From assembly GCF_008271695.1 (NCBI RefSeq), contig NZ_VKKY01000002.1, positions 1,240,001 to 1,304,000 of the forward strand: a DNA stretch of 64,000 nucleotides, written 5' to 3'. Position numbers and translations under genes: made by a program. The notes below the pieces were generated by a model. The model was not told the DNA's origin, did not search any database, and saw only the letters and a list, made by a program, of their open reading frames with translations. The stretch comes from Rufibacter hautae. GTDB lineage: Bacteria; Bacteroidota; Bacteroidia; Cytophagales; Hymenobacteraceae. How positions within the stretch are numbered: the stretch's first letter is position 1; each line of letters starts with the position of its first letter. Below are positions 17,451 to 26,856 of this stretch, piece by piece.

Positions 17451-18950
17451 ATGGAGCCTCGGACCACCCTTTCCCTGAACAGCCGTATTCTTCCTTTCTT
17501 CTTGATTGTGGCCTTGTTCCTGGTATATGCGTTGCTTCCTACCCAAAACTCCACCTCAGACGCTTATGATTACGCCGCCAGCGTAAAGTGGCAAGTAGAT
17601 CTTTGGCGCCCCCACCACCTGTTTTACAATATCACCGGCCTGGGATTTCACAACTTCTGCCAGGCCCTGGGATGGAGGGCGCAACCGCTAGAAGTACTCA
17701 AATTGATGAACAGCTTGGCAGCCGGAGGATGTCTGCTGGTGCTCTGGCGCATTCTGGCCCAGCTACAGTCAACTGCCAACATACAGACCGGATTGCTGTT
17801 GGTGGCAGGTGCCTCTTTTGGTACCATGCGCTACGCCACCGAGAATGAGACCTACCTCCTGCCCATCTTCTTCTCGCTGCTTGGCTCCTATTTTATGCTA
17901 CGCCAACAAAGGCAAGGCAAATGGATGGATGTTGTTTGGAGTAGTTTCTGGGCGGCTTTTGCCTGCCTGTACCACCAGGTGCATTTCTTCTGGTGGCTGG
18001 GTTTAGGCCTAGGTTTTCTGGTTTCGGGTCAAAAACGGGGTAAACTGACTATGGCGTTTCTGCTGCCGGCTGTCCTCGTACCGCTGGCTTATGCCTTGGT
18101 AATGCATCTGCAGGAGTATCCCTTTTCCCAATTCCAGCGGTTCGTTTTCCAGGACTTTTATAAAAACAGCGTGGAAACGACCGTATCAGCCCAAAACTTT
18201 CTGCTCACCTTCATCTCATTTATAAGAACGTTTTTTGAGGTGCACGGCCGAATGTACTTCTTATTGAAGCAGCATTTAGTTTACATAATTCCTGCAATAG
18301 TCACTTTCATCATTGCATTGGCCTTGATCAGTAAGATGTTTCTTTATCGGACTAAGCCAGTTCTATTACAGAAGTTATTTTTCCAGGTTCACCTGATCAT
18401 CTTAGGCTTGCACATGCTGTTTGCCTGGTATGCGGTGGGCAACGCCGAGTTCATGGTCATAGTACCTTTTCTGGTGGCTATTCTGGCGGGTTGTTTTAGA
18501 TGGAAGAACCATGCCTCCTTTTGGTTGGTGGGCGCCGCTTTATTCCTTTGGAACATGGCCTATGCTGTGGTACCGAACCACTTGTACACCTACACGAACC
18601 AAGCCTGCGTTTACCAGGTGGTGCAGCAAAAACCTGGGGCCTTGCTCCTGCTGCAAGACAAGAATGCGTTTGAAGCTTACCACTTTTACCAATCCGGTAA
18701 GTACTATCCCAACGCTTATGAAAGCTGGGCATCAACTGAAGTTTTGACCTCTGCCTTCACCCAGGCCCAGCTAAGGAGACAACTTATTTACACGGATTAC
18801 TCTCCAGCAGATTCGGTGCTCAACCGCGCCTGGTTCATGCGACACAGGCCACCTTCCTCCTTTTTCCAACAGTTCCGGTTAGAACCTGTTACCTCCTGCC
18901 CCACCCTTTTCGGCGACAAAGGTTTAAAGCAGATTTTTGAAAAGCCATAA
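17451..18950 (+). CDS. multi-pass membrane protein, glycosyltransferase (GT-C)-like
   Basis: A 499-residue protein with about ten hydrophobic helices. The layout, an N-terminal helix then a periplasmic loop with acidic residues (TSDAYDYAASVKW) and a short C-terminal soluble region, resembles GT-C/GT39-type mannosyl- or arabinosyltransferases that use lipid-linked sugars. I cannot point to a decisive motif, so the enzyme call is tentative. I chose ATG 17451 (MEPRTTLSLNSRILPFF), because the longer frame from 17358 starts inside the likely promoter (TTCCTTTG near 17350) and adds a hydrophilic stretch without family character. It is a single gene. Confidence 0.7.
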   Translation: MEPRTTLSLNSRILPFFLIVALFLVYALLPTQNSTSDAYDYAASVKWQVDLWRPHHLFYNITGLGFHNFCQALGWRAQPLEVLKLMNSLAAGGCLLVLWRILAQLQSTANIQTGLLLVAGASFGTMRYATENETYLLPIFFSLLGSYFMLRQQRQGKWMDVVWSSFWAAFACLYHQVHFFWWLGLGLGFLVSGQKRGKLTMAFLLPAVLVPLAYALVMHLQEYPFSQFQRFVFQDFYKNSVETTVSAQNFLLTFISFIRTFFEVHGRMYFLLKQHLVYIIPAIVTFIIALALISKMFLYRTKPVLLQKLFFQVHLIILGLHMLFAWYAVGNAEFMVIVPFLVAILAGCFRWKNHASFWLVGAALFLWNMAYAVVPNHLYTYTNQACVYQVVQQKPGALLLLQDKNAFEAYHFYQSGKYYPNAYESWASTEVLTSAFTQAQLRRQLIYTDYSPADSVLNRAWFMRHRPPSSFFQQFRLEPVTSCPTLFGDKGLKQIFEKP

Positions 18951-19099
18951 ACGGCACATTAGAAGTTTATTAACATTTAAGATTTTACATCGCCTGAAAA
19001 CACCAAAAGACTTTTATAGCTGTTGAGTAACAGGAATTTAGGGCTGTAAAAACGCTTTACTTCCTTCAATGGATTTTGTACATTGAAGCAAAAAGCACT

Positions 19100-19570
19100 A
19101 TGGCTGCCATCCACCAACTGCTTGACGAGTATGCCGAGAGCCACCGCAACGGCACGAACAAACTCATCCATTGGATCTGCGTCCCGGCCATCATGATCAG
19201 CCTGTTGGGTTTGATCTGGGCCATCCCTGTGCCCGATTTCCTGGAGAACCTGCCTTTTCTCTTCAATTGGGGCATATTGTTCGTCCTCCTTTGTATGGTG
19301 TACTACTTCCTGCTCTCGCCCAGTTTGGCCTTGGGCATGGTGCTGGTCACCTCGTTCTTCCTCTGGATTGTGTACCAACTGGACCAGGTGCAAAGGCTAC
19401 CGCTCTGGGCCTTATGCCTTATCATCTTCGCGGTGGCTTGGGTGGGACAGTTCATCGGGCATAAAATTGAAGGGAAAAAGCCCTCTTTCCTGAAAGATGT
19501 CCAGTTCCTGCTCATCGGGCCGGTGTGGCTCCTGAGCTTTATTTATCAGAAAATAGGTCTAAAATACTAA
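19100..19570 (+). CDS. Mpo1-like protein (DUF962)
   Basis: A 156-residue inner-membrane protein of the DUF962/Mpo1 family. The pattern HRNGTNKLIHWICVP at residues 20-34, four hydrophobic helices, and FIGHKIEGKKPS near residue 125 are diagnostic; the conserved His residues are thought to bind iron. Yeast Mpo1 is a dioxygenase in alpha-oxidation of 2-hydroxy fatty acids; the bacterial role is not established. Start at ATG 19100 (MAAIHQLLDEYAESH), matching the family N-terminus; an in-frame TTG at 19076 is less likely. Confidence 0.85.
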   Translation: MAAIHQLLDEYAESHRNGTNKLIHWICVPAIMISLLGLIWAIPVPDFLENLPFLFNWGILFVLLCMVYYFLLSPSLALGMVLVTSFFLWIVYQLDQVQRLPLWALCLIIFAVAWVGQFIGHKIEGKKPSFLKDVQFLLIGPVWLLSFIYQKIGLKY

Positions 19571-19632
19571 ACGCCTACCCTCCTCAGGTCCAGCTTTTCC
19601 GTGCATTGATTACTTTTCAACTAGCGAGTTAG

Positions 19633-19669
19633 GTTTTGAGCCTGTTTTAATGAAACCAGCCAAAAAACC
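19633..19669. repeat. dispersed intergenic palindrome copy
   Basis: GTTTTGAGCCTGTTTT, AATG, then AAACCAGCCAAAAAACC, between the Mpo1-like gene and the promoter of the Cys-motif protein. Confidence 0.5.
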
Positions 19670-19742
19670 AATTTTACCAAAGACAAGGCCACCCTTCGGT
19701 TATTAAGGCCGTCTTGGTTCCAGAAGTTTAAAGATGCTTCTT

Positions 19743-19750
19743 TACCTTTG
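19743..19750 (+). promoter_or_regulatory. -7 promoter element TACCTTTG
   Basis: Exact match to TAnnTTTG, 17-24 bases before the TTG start proposed for the downstream gene; the same octamer precedes rnpB. It supports moving the start downstream of the ATG at 19734. Confidence 0.55.
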
Positions 19751-19766
19751 CGCTGATTCAGACCCC

Positions 19767-20144
19767 TTGAAAAACCTTGCCACCATACTGCTTCTGTCGG
19801 TGATGCTAACCCAGGCATTCAGCAAATTTTTCATTGTCCTGGACTACGAGGCCAACAAAGACTTCATCTCCAAGGTCCTATGCATTAACCGCGAAAAGCC
19901 CCAGCTGCACTGTAACGGGAAATGCTACCTCATGAAAAAACTCAAGAAGGCCGAGCAGACGCAAAACCCTGGCAGAGACAAAACCCAGAAGCAAAAGCAG
20001 GAAATCACGCTGTATTATCAGCCTTTCATTGCCACCATTCCTTGCCTCATCAAGACACCTACGGGTTCCCTAGCACCCGTTATGGAAGGAAGACCGGTTG
20101 GAGTCCATATTTCCGTCTTCCACCCACCCAAGTTGACAGCCTGA
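19767..20144 (+). CDS. small secreted protein with C-x4-C motif, possible metal handling
   Basis: About 125 residues. The first 28 (LKNLATILLLSVMLTQAFSK) form a signal sequence or anchor. The core has LCINREKPQLHCNGKCYLMK, a HCNGKC motif that recurs in short Bacteroidota proteins encoded beside TonB receptors, then a highly charged Lys/Gln linker and a C-terminal FHPPK. I place the start at TTG 19767, since the ATG at 19734 lies upstream of the promoter element. A TonB receptor follows 101 bases later and a lipoprotein with a CQCC motif after that. Cysteine pairs plus this context suggest a periplasmic metal-binding role, perhaps copper, but this is inference. Confidence 0.65.
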   Translation: MKNLATILLLSVMLTQAFSKFFIVLDYEANKDFISKVLCINREKPQLHCNGKCYLMKKLKKAEQTQNPGRDKTQKQKQEITLYYQPFIATIPCLIKTPTGSLAPVMEGRPVGVHISVFHPPKLTA

Positions 20145-20245
20145 AAAATATTACTTCGGTTTTCCTGAGCCGAAGCGGATACCCGTACCCGGATTTTCCC
20201 CGGTGTTGCTGCTATCGCTGTTTTTCTTACTGTAAATAACTTTTC

Positions 20246-22540
20246 ATGCAAAAAAGACTTTTTGCCGGCATCTGTACGCTCCTGATGCTGGCACACTATG
20301 CCCATGCCCAATTCACGGTAAAGGGCCGGGTGCTGGATGCCTATACCAAAGAGGCCTTGGTGGGCGCCTCCGTCCAACTGGGCCAAAACACCACCGGAAC
20401 CATCACCGGTTCTGATGGGTCCTTCGCCCTCCAAACCATGCAGAAGCCCACTTCTTTACTAGTTTCTTACCTGGGCTACAACCCAAGACAAGTTCCTTAT
20501 CAAGAGCAATTTACGCTGGTTTCCTTAACGCCCACCTCTAACCAACTAAACCAGGTCATAGTCTCGGCTAGCCGGCAGGCCCAGAGCAGAACCGAGGCGC
20601 CGGTAGCCATCAGTATCCTCTCCAGCCAGGTGTTGCAGGAGACCAAGGCCACCACCCTGGATCAGGTTTTGAACAAGGTGAATGGCGTGTACATGGTGAA
20701 CCTGGGGAACGAGCAGCATACCATGGCCATTAGGCAGCCCATTGGCTACAGCAGCCTTTTCCTGTACCTGGAAGACGGCATCCCCATTCGCACCGCCGGT
20801 GATTTCAACCACAATGCGCTCATTGAGATCAACATGGCGGCCCTGAAGAACATTGAGGTGATCAGAGGACCCGCTTCCTCGCTGTACGGGAGCGAGGCCA
20901 TTGGTGGGGCCGTCAACTTCATAACCCAAGCCCCGGCTCCGGTGCCTATGGCCAAAGTACAGGTAGAAGGCAGCAACCAGGGCTACAGAAGAACCGATTT
21001 CAGCGTGTCCAACACCTTTGGGAAGGTGGGCATCTTTGCCGGGGGCTATTACGCCGCGCAGCGGGACGGCATCATCAGCCACAGCGATTTTGACAAACTG
21101 GCGTTCACCCTGCGGGCCGATTACCGCATCAAACCCAGAACCAAGCTCACCACCTCCGCCAGCCTGGTAGACTACAAAACCGACCAGACCGGCGGCCTGG
21201 ACAGCACCCGATTTTATAAGAAGGAATACAGCAGCCTGCACACCTTCACTTACCGCAAGGTCAACGCCCTGCGCCTCAGAAGCACCCTGGAACACGCTTG
21301 GAACGATCAAAACCAAACCCAGGCCACGCTGTTCTTCCGGAACAACGCCATCGGGCAGAACCCGTTTTACGCCATCGGGAACGTACAGGGAAACGCCCGC
21401 AAAGCCAAAGGCGAGATCAACGAAGACGCTTTCTCTAGCTACGGCCTCATTGCGCAGCACCGCAAAATCTTTTCGTTTCTGAACGCGAGCCTGATTGCCG
21501 GCCTGAGCGCCGATTACAGCCCCGCCACCTACACCGCGCGGTACATTGCCATTGACCGGGACGAAAATGGCCTGTACACAGGCTATACCCCTTCAGATTC
21601 GCTCCTCACCCACTACTCCGTGGACTTGCTGAACACAGCCGTTTACGCCCAAGCCGAGCTCTCTCCGCTGGAGCGCCTGAAACTAGTGGCTGCCCTGCGG
21701 TACGATCGGCTGGACTATACCTTCGACAACTACCTGCCGTCTTCCTCCTTCACCGGCGCACCCGATGAGGAGAACGGCTACCGGCAATTTTCGCCCAAGC
21801 TGGGCCTGACCTATGATTTCGGGAAAAGCAACGGGGTGTACGCCAACTACAGCCTGGGCTTCGCGCCGCCGCAGATCACGGAGCTGTACCGCGGCGTGAA
21901 AGTACCCACCCTGCAACCCTCTGATTTCCGGAGCTACGAAGTGGGCGGCTGGTGGAGTTTCCTGCAGCACAAAGCCTATCTGGAGGTGAGCCTGTACCAG
22001 ATGGACGGCAAAGACGAGATCATCTCGGTGCGGCTGGACGACGGCTCTTACCAAAACCAGAACGCCGGCCGTACCCGCCACCGAGGCCTTGAATACACCC
22101 TGAACTACGCTCCCTCCGAGGCGCTTTCCATTAGGGTGAGCGGCACCAATGCCCGGCACTGGTTTCTGGATTACGTAGAGCGCGGCGCAGATTATTCCGG
22201 CAACGAAATGGCCACCGCCCCGCAGTTCATCGGCAATGCCGAGGTCACCTACCGTCCGGTTTTCCTGAAAGGGATGCGTTTTGGTGTGGAGTGGCAACGG
22301 GTGGGCAAATACTACATGGACCCTCTAAACTCTGAGACCTACGGCGGCTACCATCTTTTCAACGCCCGGGTGGGGTACGCCTTCAAAGGCTTTGAGGCCT
22401 GGATCAATGCCATTAATCTAACCGATAAACTCTACGCTACTACGGTAGATAAATACTCCTACGGCAAGAGTTACCGGCAAGGCGTGCCTCGCACCTTCAA
22501 CGTGGGCGTGGGGTACCAATTTATCGGAAAAGGTGGTTGA
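20246..22540 (+). CDS. TonB-dependent receptor
   Basis: A 764-residue outer-membrane transporter. A signal peptide ending AHAQ is followed by a carboxypeptidase-regulatory-like domain (VKGRVLDAYTKEALVGASV, residues 27-100), a plug domain (TLDQVLNKVNGVYM to VIRGPASSLYGSEAIGGAVNFIT, residues 130-240) and a 22-strand-type barrel ending in VGVGYQF. It takes up a large or scarce substrate using TonB energy. The length and lack of a SusD partner argue for a metal or cofactor rather than a glycan. It lies between the HCNGKC protein and the Asp-box lipoprotein, all in the same direction, and the three probably act together. Confidence 0.92.
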   Translation: MQKRLFAGICTLLMLAHYAHAQFTVKGRVLDAYTKEALVGASVQLGQNTTGTITGSDGSFALQTMQKPTSLLVSYLGYNPRQVPYQEQFTLVSLTPTSNQLNQVIVSASRQAQSRTEAPVAISILSSQVLQETKATTLDQVLNKVNGVYMVNLGNEQHTMAIRQPIGYSSLFLYLEDGIPIRTAGDFNHNALIEINMAALKNIEVIRGPASSLYGSEAIGGAVNFITQAPAPVPMAKVQVEGSNQGYRRTDFSVSNTFGKVGIFAGGYYAAQRDGIISHSDFDKLAFTLRADYRIKPRTKLTTSASLVDYKTDQTGGLDSTRFYKKEYSSLHTFTYRKVNALRLRSTLEHAWNDQNQTQATLFFRNNAIGQNPFYAIGNVQGNARKAKGEINEDAFSSYGLIAQHRKIFSFLNASLIAGLSADYSPATYTARYIAIDRDENGLYTGYTPSDSLLTHYSVDLLNTAVYAQAELSPLERLKLVAALRYDRLDYTFDNYLPSSSFTGAPDEENGYRQFSPKLGLTYDFGKSNGVYANYSLGFAPPQITELYRGVKVPTLQPSDFRSYEVGGWWSFLQHKAYLEVSLYQMDGKDEIISVRLDDGSYQNQNAGRTRHRGLEYTLNYAPSEALSIRVSGTNARHWFLDYVERGADYSGNEMATAPQFIGNAEVTYRPVFLKGMRFGVEWQRVGKYYMDPLNSETYGGYHLFNARVGYAFKGFEAWINAINLTDKLYATTVDKYSYGKSYRQGVPRTFNVGVGYQFIGKGG

Positions 22541-22658
22541 TAACTTACCACACCCACTTACCTTTTTAGTTGAACAGGATTGTGTTTTGTAGCTGATTTA
22601 CAAAAAGTAACCTAGAAACAAGATCATTCCATTTTATACATTTTCTCTAACGGATTCT

Positions 22659-23912
22659 ATGCATTTCCCATATCGCCTTTCCATCCTTTTGTTCTACTTC
22701 TGTCTCCTATCAATTGTAGGTTGTCAGTCCAAAGCTGGGCAAGATTTACCGCAGGAAAGCAGGATTTCTCAGGCAAACCTGAAAGCCTCTTGCCCTTACC
22801 TCACCAAGGACCACCAAGGCAATCCGGTGCTGTGCTGGGTGCAGGCGCAGGACACCACGGGCAATTACCTGCTCATGTACGCCCGTTCTCTGGATGGAGG
22901 CAACACCTTTGAAAAACCTGTGGCAGTGCCAACTTCTCAGGGCGTGTACCCGCACGATGAGAACCTGTCCAAGATCCTTTTCAAGAAGAACGGCGACATC
23001 CTGGCCATGTTCGCCGTGCAGAATCCCAACCCAGACAACAGCTACGCCGGGCTGGTGAAGTACACCCAATCGTTTGACGCCGGGAAAACCTGGACCCAAC
23101 CCAGGCAACTGGCGCAAGACGCAGAGAACAGCATAGATGAGCGGTACTTTGACATCACCTTATTGCCCACCGGCGAGATTGCCGCCATTTGGCTCGATTC
23201 GCGCAAAAACACGCCCAAAGAAGGTTCCAGTCTCTACTTCTCCAGCACCACCAACCGGGATGGGTTTACCTACGAGAAAGTCATTGACCAACAGCTCTGC
23301 CAATGCTGCCGCACCGATCTGTTTGTAGACGGGAAAGGCCAACTACACGCTGCTTATCGGGCTATCCTGAACGACAGTATCCGGGATATGATGCACCTGG
23401 TTTCCGCGGACAACGGGCAGACTTTCGCTCCCCGCGAGCGCATCAGCGTAGACAATTGGGCCATTAAAGGATGTCCGCATACCGGGCCTACGCTGGCCTG
23501 GAACCAGAGCGGTCTGCACGCCGCCTGGTACACCATGGGCGGAGGCAGTGGCGTGTTTTACAGCCACAAATCAGCAGCAGACGCCTTTGCCCCGAGAGAA
23601 GCCGTGAGCCAGCTCCCTTCGGCCAAACATCCGCAGCTCACCTGTTTCGGGGAAAACCAACTAGCCTTGGTGTGGGATGAGCAGATTCCCAGTTCAAAGC
23701 AATTCAACAGCCGCATTGGCCTACAGATCAGGAATGCCACCGGAAAACCCGTGCAGCAAACGTACCTTACCGCAGACTCCTCCAGCGCCACCCATCCCGT
23801 GGTACTTGGGCTAAGCGCGTCAAAAATCCTTGTAGCATACACCCAAAAGCAGGGCGAGAAAAGCGAGGTATGGTACAAAGTGGTAGAAACAACCCCGAAA
23901 AAGGAGCTGTAA
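22659..23912 (+). CDS. Asp-box (sialidase-like) beta-propeller lipoprotein with CQCC motif
   Basis: A 417-residue lipoprotein: MHFPYRLSILLFYFCLLSIVG ends at the lipobox Cys22. The rest is a beta-propeller with BNR/Asp-box turns (SLDGGNTFEKP, SFDAGKTWTQP, SADNGQTFAPR). It would be annotated as an exo-alpha-sialidase-like protein, but catalytic sialidase residues are not evident. Three cysteine features stand out: ASCPYL near residue 45, QLCQCCRTDL near residue 210 and KGCPHTGP near residue 270. Clustered cysteines in an exported propeller beside a TonB receptor suggest metal binding. It is 118 bases downstream of the receptor gene. Confidence 0.8.
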   Translation: MHFPYRLSILLFYFCLLSIVGCQSKAGQDLPQESRISQANLKASCPYLTKDHQGNPVLCWVQAQDTTGNYLLMYARSLDGGNTFEKPVAVPTSQGVYPHDENLSKILFKKNGDILAMFAVQNPNPDNSYAGLVKYTQSFDAGKTWTQPRQLAQDAENSIDERYFDITLLPTGEIAAIWLDSRKNTPKEGSSLYFSSTTNRDGFTYEKVIDQQLCQCCRTDLFVDGKGQLHAAYRAILNDSIRDMMHLVSADNGQTFAPRERISVDNWAIKGCPHTGPTLAWNQSGLHAAWYTMGGGSGVFYSHKSAADAFAPREAVSQLPSAKHPQLTCFGENQLALVWDEQIPSSKQFNSRIGLQIRNATGKPVQQTYLTADSSSATHPVVLGLSASKILVAYTQKQGEKSEVWYKVVETTPKKEL

Positions 23913-23943
23913 TCCTCCTTCTTAAGAAATGGACAGGCTAATA

Positions 23944-23980
23944 ATTTTGGGGCTATTTTTAAGAAAATAGGCTCTAAACA
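23944..23980. repeat. dispersed intergenic palindrome copy
   Basis: TTTTGGGGCTATTTTT, AAG, then AAAATAGGCTCTAAA. Eight-base central arms are perfect. Confidence 0.55.
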
Positions 23981-24048
23981 GGGAAATGTGGGTATCGTGA
24001 AGTTCTAGTTACCTTGGAAAGTCGAAACAGTATATCACATGTCAAAAA

Positions 24049-24086
24049 CGAATCGGGGCTACTTTTTAAAAAGTAGCCCCGATTCG
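24049..24086. terminator. 38-base perfect palindrome, bidirectional terminator
   Basis: Two perfect 19-nt halves (24049-24067 and 24068-24086) without a spacer. It lies between the convergent lipoprotein and ABC permease genes, 16 bases before the permease stop. The outer part CGAATCGGGGCT is like the 1163-1222 hairpin. Confidence 0.8.
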
Positions 24087-24101
24087 CTTTTGAATAAATT
24101 C

Positions 24102-26639
24102 TTAACCTTCTGCCCTTAGCACCTCCAGCGGCGATTGATTCACCACGGCCCGGCTGTTGAACAGCCCAATGACCACGGTAAGCGAGGAAATGATGATAAA
24201 CAAGACCAATACCGGCAAAAGCTCAGGGTTGAACGTGGTCTCAAAGGAGTATTTGGCCAGCGCCCAGCTTCCCGCCAGCGACAGCACAATGCCGGTGCCG
24301 GCAGCCAAAGCGCCCAAGAAAAAGTATTCCAGGGCCGTGATGGCGAAGATCTGCTTCCGGTTAGCGCCAAGTGTCCTCAGCAGCACGCTTTCCTGCATGC
24401 GCTGGTACTTGCTGATGAGCACCGAGGAAATGAGCACCACCAACCCCGTAATGATGCTGAAGGCCGCCATGAACCTGATCACAAACCCTATCTTGTCCAG
24501 CAGTTCGTCCATCACGCTCAAGATCAGTTCCAGGTCAATGATGGAGATGTTGGGGAACTGCCGTACCACCGCCTGCTGGAATCTGGCCGAGGTCTGGGGG
24601 GTACCCACCCTGGTGAGGAGCACATGGAACTGCGGCGCCGCCTCCAACACCCCTTCCGGAAAGACCACCCTGAAGTTTGTCTGGATGCGGTTCCAGTCTA
24701 CTTCGCGGAGACTGCCCACCACCGTAGGGATGAGCGCACCCTGCACGTTGAACACGATCTCATCTCCAACCTTTACTTTAATCCACTCGGCATAACGATC
24801 ATCGAGTGAAACATATATCGTATCATTGGGAGAAGCGACTTTCTTTTGCCAGGCCCCTTCAATGATCTTTTCTGAGTCTGACAATGCGCTCCGGAAAGTA
24901 GACCTGATCTCCCGCTGGAACGCCCGCGGTGAAACGCCCAAGGTGCTGTCTTCCTTGACATCCTCGGCGGTACGGCCGTTGATTTCCTCTATGCGCATGG
25001 TCACAATGGGCACCTGCTGGATCACGGGAAGGCCCTGCTGTTTGGTGAGTTGAGCCACCGCCTGACGCTGCCCTTCCTGTATATCAAACAACACCATGTT
25101 GGGCTGGTTCTCGCTCGCCGACAAGGTCACCTGGTTCAGCAGGATGTTCTGCACAAAGTACAACGTGGAAATAAAAGCCGTGCCCAGCCCGATGGAGATG
25201 ATGAGGATGAGCGTCTGGTTATTGGGCCGGAACAGGTTCGCCAATCCTTGCCGCCAGATGTAGCCCAGTCTCTCAGGGAAGAACCGCCGCACGGCCCACA
25301 TCAGGGTCCAGGCGATGCCGGCCAGCACCAGAAACCCTACCAAAACGCCTAAGGTGAAATAAACCGCCTCTTTCCATTTCTCGGTCTGCAGGTAGGTAAA
25401 CCCGAAGATGAACAACAGGATTAGCGCGTACACGGCCCATTTCAGCGGATCTCTGAACAAACTAGTGCTCTCTAGGGAGATGCGTAAGGTGTTCAGCGGC
25501 GAGACATTCCGGATGCTTACCAGCGGCAGAAGCGCGAACAACAGAGAAATGATCAGCCCTAACCCAATCCCCTGAAAGATGGCCAGCCACGAGATGCCCA
25601 CGGTGATCTCCACGGGCAGCAAATCCTGCAACACCTGCGGCAGCAACTGCTGTACCACCGTGCCCAGCACCGCCCCAATGATAGAACCAAGCAACCCGAT
25701 GCCCAGAATCTGAATCACGTAAATGAGAAAGGCCTGCGTGGCGCTCACGCCCAGGCAGCGCAGAATGGCAATGGAACGCAGTTTCTCCCGGATGTACACG
25801 TGAATGGCACTGGCCACGCCAATGCTGCCCAGCAACAGCGCAATAAAGCCCACCAACGCCAAGAAGCTGGTCAGGTCCTTGAACGAACGGCCCATGTCCT
25901 CCCGCTGCGTCTCAATGGTCTCAGTGTTTAGGGCTTCTTTTTCCAAACGAGGCTCTAAACGCTCCACCAGCTTTTTGACATCGGTTTTCTGGTCAAACTT
26001 GTAGTAGAAGAGATAATTGATGCGGCTGCCTTTTTGCTCTAAACCGGTTTGGGGCAAAAACCGGAGCGGAATGTACACCGCCGGTGCCACCGTGGCCGAG
26101 ATACCCGTCTGCCCCGGGGCCTTATTCAAGATACCCACAATCTGGAAAGTAACCTCCCCTACTTTGATAGAATCACCTACCCGGGCATCGAACTGCAGCA
26201 TGAGCGTCTTGTCTACCAGTGCCTGCTGACCTTCCCTAAACCCCTGTGCTGCCGCTTTGGGTACCGTCTCCAAGGCTCCATAATAAGGAAATTGCCCTTC
26301 CAGCGCCCTGATCTGCACCAGCCGGGTACCCTGGCTTTTGGGGAACAGGATCATAGAAGCAAAACTCCGCTCCTTAGATCGTCTATTTCCCAGAGAATCC
26401 AACAGGGGCAGCATCTTAGGATCTACCGGTCGGTTACTAGTAATCACCAGATCAGCCCCGATCAATTCCATGGCCTGGCTGTCAATGTCCTGCCGCAGGT
26501 TGTACCCGAAAGAGAAGATTGCCACCAGTGCCGCAATGCCCAGGATGATGGAGGAAATAAACAGAAACAACCGCGAGCGGTTCCGGCGGCTGTCTCGCCA
26601 GGCCATCTGCACCAACCACGGGAAATTAAGTTTATCCAT
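24102..26639 (-). CDS. ABC transporter permease, YbbP/FtsX type
   Basis: An 845-residue membrane protein with a helix near the N-terminus (LFLFISSIILGIAALVAIFSF), a large periplasmic domain, and two FtsX-type blocks of three to four helices (around residues 255-390 and 720-840), plus a helix pair between them. Repeated FtsX signatures are AIHVYIREKLRSIAILRCLG and ISKYQRMQESVLLRTLGAN. This is the layout of YbbP, a putative exporter or lipoprotein-release-like permease. Its ATPase partner is encoded upstream on the same strand, and a TesA-like esterase is divergent, the same neighbourhood as ybbP-ybbA-tesA in E. coli. Substrate unknown. Confidence 0.92.
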   Translation of the reverse strand: MDKLNFPWLVQMAWRDSRRNRSRLFLFISSIILGIAALVAIFSFGYNLRQDIDSQAMELIGADLVITSNRPVDPKMLPLLDSLGNRRSKERSFASMILFPKSQGTRLVQIRALEGQFPYYGALETVPKAAAQGFREGQQALVDKTLMLQFDARVGDSIKVGEVTFQIVGILNKAPGQTGISATVAPAVYIPLRFLPQTGLEQKGSRINYLFYYKFDQKTDVKKLVERLEPRLEKEALNTETIETQREDMGRSFKDLTSFLALVGFIALLLGSIGVASAIHVYIREKLRSIAILRCLGVSATQAFLIYVIQILGIGLLGSIIGAVLGTVVQQLLPQVLQDLLPVEITVGISWLAIFQGIGLGLIISLLFALLPLVSIRNVSPLNTLRISLESTSLFRDPLKWAVYALILLFIFGFTYLQTEKWKEAVYFTLGVLVGFLVLAGIAWTLMWAVRRFFPERLGYIWRQGLANLFRPNNQTLILIISIGLGTAFISTLYFVQNILLNQVTLSASENQPNMVLFDIQEGQRQAVAQLTKQQGLPVIQQVPIVTMRIEEINGRTAEDVKEDSTLGVSPRAFQREIRSTFRSALSDSEKIIEGAWQKKVASPNDTIYVSLDDRYAEWIKVKVGDEIVFNVQGALIPTVVGSLREVDWNRIQTNFRVVFPEGVLEAAPQFHVLLTRVGTPQTSARFQQAVVRQFPNISIIDLELILSVMDELLDKIGFVIRFMAAFSIITGLVVLISSVLISKYQRMQESVLLRTLGANRKQIFAITALEYFFLGALAAGTGIVLSLAGSWALAKYSFETTFNPELLPVLVLFIIISSLTVVIGLFNSRAVVNQSPLEVLRAEG

Positions 26640-26642
26640 TCT

Positions 26643-26742
26643 TTAATGTGCCGATTATAATGTGCTAGTTAAATAATGTGCTGATGTGCTAATTGATGGT
26701 GTGCTAATGGTTTGATGTGTTGCTGTGCTAATTGGTTGATGT
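26643..26742. repeat. short-word degenerate tandem spacer
   Basis: The gap between permease and ATPase genes repeats the word ATGTGCTAATTG with variation about six times (AATGTGCCGATTAT, AATGTGCTAGTT, GATGTGCTAATTG and more). Just after it, GTTTAAGGCTCAGTTTTG at 26741 looks like half of a dispersed palindrome. No gene is present in the 217-base gap. Confidence 0.6.
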
Positions 26743-26856
26743 TTAAGGCTCAGTTTTGAAAAAAGAAGCAGGAAACAGCAAAGGTTGACGCTGCTTTAAG
26801 CCTTAGTACTACAGCCCCAATTTTAAAAAGCTTTAGCACATCCGCGCAATAAAAAA

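Noticed and set aside
20546-21460. 304-codon open frame on the minus strand
   Set aside because: Antisense shadow of the TonB receptor plug and barrel; no domain or start context.
24135-24809. 224-codon open frame on the plus strand
   Set aside because: Opposite the well-supported ABC permease; composition is typical of an antisense frame.
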